Notes under the pieces: generated by a model
What the model saw: only the letters and a program-made list of their open reading frames with translations
The model's database searches: none
What the model was told of the DNA's origin: nothing
In this document: in pieces, positions 63,880 to 64,000 of the stretch
Position numbering within the stretch: position 1 is the first letter of the stretch
Layout of the letters: the number at the start of each line of letters is the position of its first letter
Made by a program: the position numbers and the translations under genes
Origin: Wukongibacter sp050859025
Lineage (GTDB): Bacteria > Bacillota > Clostridia > Peptostreptococcales > Caminicellaceae
Assembly (NCBI RefSeq): GCF_050859025.1
Contig: NZ_CP138200.1
Location: 4,402,001 to 4,466,000 of the forward strand
Direction of reading: 5' to 3'
DNA: 64,000 nucleotides

Positions 63880-64000
63880 CCTTTTCACCCCCATCCTCTG
63901 CTTTTATCTTCCTAATAACTTCATCATCCTTAAGTTTTCGTATTACTCTATAATTGTTGTTTTTAAAGCTTTTATCAAACTGACATATAGCATTATATAT
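63863..64000 (-). CDS. addB: helicase-exonuclease AddAB subunit B, C-terminal end (partial)
   Basis: Only the last 45 or so codons are in the window, reading YNAICQFDKSFKNNNYR and ending KDAKVD-stop at 63863. The YxAICQFD stretch is typical of the Cys-containing C-terminus of AddB, which holds an iron-sulfur cluster. It overlaps addA, as in the usual addB-addA order. Confidence 0.8.
   Translation of the reverse strand: MYNAICQFDKSFKNNNYRVIRKLKDDEVIRKIKAEDGGEKDAKVD

Overview
The window is AT-rich, with Gram-positive style genes: strong AGGAGG-type ribosome sites, lipoproteins with Cys lipoboxes, ECF transporter, class III (oxygen-sensitive) ribonucleotide reductase and a 2-oxoacid:ferredoxin oxidoreductase. 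This points to an anaerobic low-GC Firmicute of the class Clostridia (possibly Tissierellales or Alkaliphilus-like; the exact lineage is inference). Nearly all genes lie on the minus strand. I see no tRNA, rRNA, CRISPR array, transposase or prophage.

Layout. 1-8.6 kb: an M42 aminopeptidase, an AAA+ regulator that lacks the sigma-54 contact loop, and a complete peptide ABC importer with its binding lipoprotein and promoter. 8.9-11.9 kb: nrdDG, preceded by two predicted NrdR boxes 31 bp apart. 12-16 kb: a Dabb protein, a class I glutamine amidotransferase-like hydrolase and thrC-thrB. 16.4-24.5 kb: two chemoreceptors, cobO, a secreted family I.5 lipase and an EamA exporter. 24.7-28.2 kb: psuG-psuK, a small membrane protein and a FadR-type regulator.

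28.2-36.9 kb is the first highlight. A promoter, a molybdenum-cofactor (Moco) riboswitch and an intrinsic terminator precede ten tightly packed genes: an FMN-binding lipoprotein, three small exported proteins carrying four sulfite-oxidase-fold-like domains, an ECF transporter (S component, two ATPases, T component), a membrane-anchored alkaline-phosphatase-superfamily enzyme, a MobB-like GTPase with a Cys-rich tail, and an APH-like kinase. I read this as a possible uptake and salvage system for a molybdopterin-type compound. The first gene appears to use an ATT start codon.

37-43 kb: a small unknown gene, a CysQ-like phosphatase, a YkuK-family protein and sbcC. 43-58 kb is the second highlight: a small ribbon-helix-helix repressor, an unknown protein, and 16 genes dominated by six KAS III-like enzymes, with two SDR reductases, a 3-hydroxyacyl-CoA dehydrogenase, an epimerase-like VOC protein, a hotdog thioesterase, an SCP2 protein, a DUF362-ferredoxin protein and an indolepyruvate oxidoreductase lacking its ferredoxin domain. 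No acyl carrier protein or acyltransferase is present, so a CoA-based pathway fed by aryl- or branched-acyl-CoA is plausible. 59-64 kb: sbcD, addA and the end of addB. sbcC and sbcD, normally adjacent, are split by the KAS III cluster, suggesting that it was inserted there.
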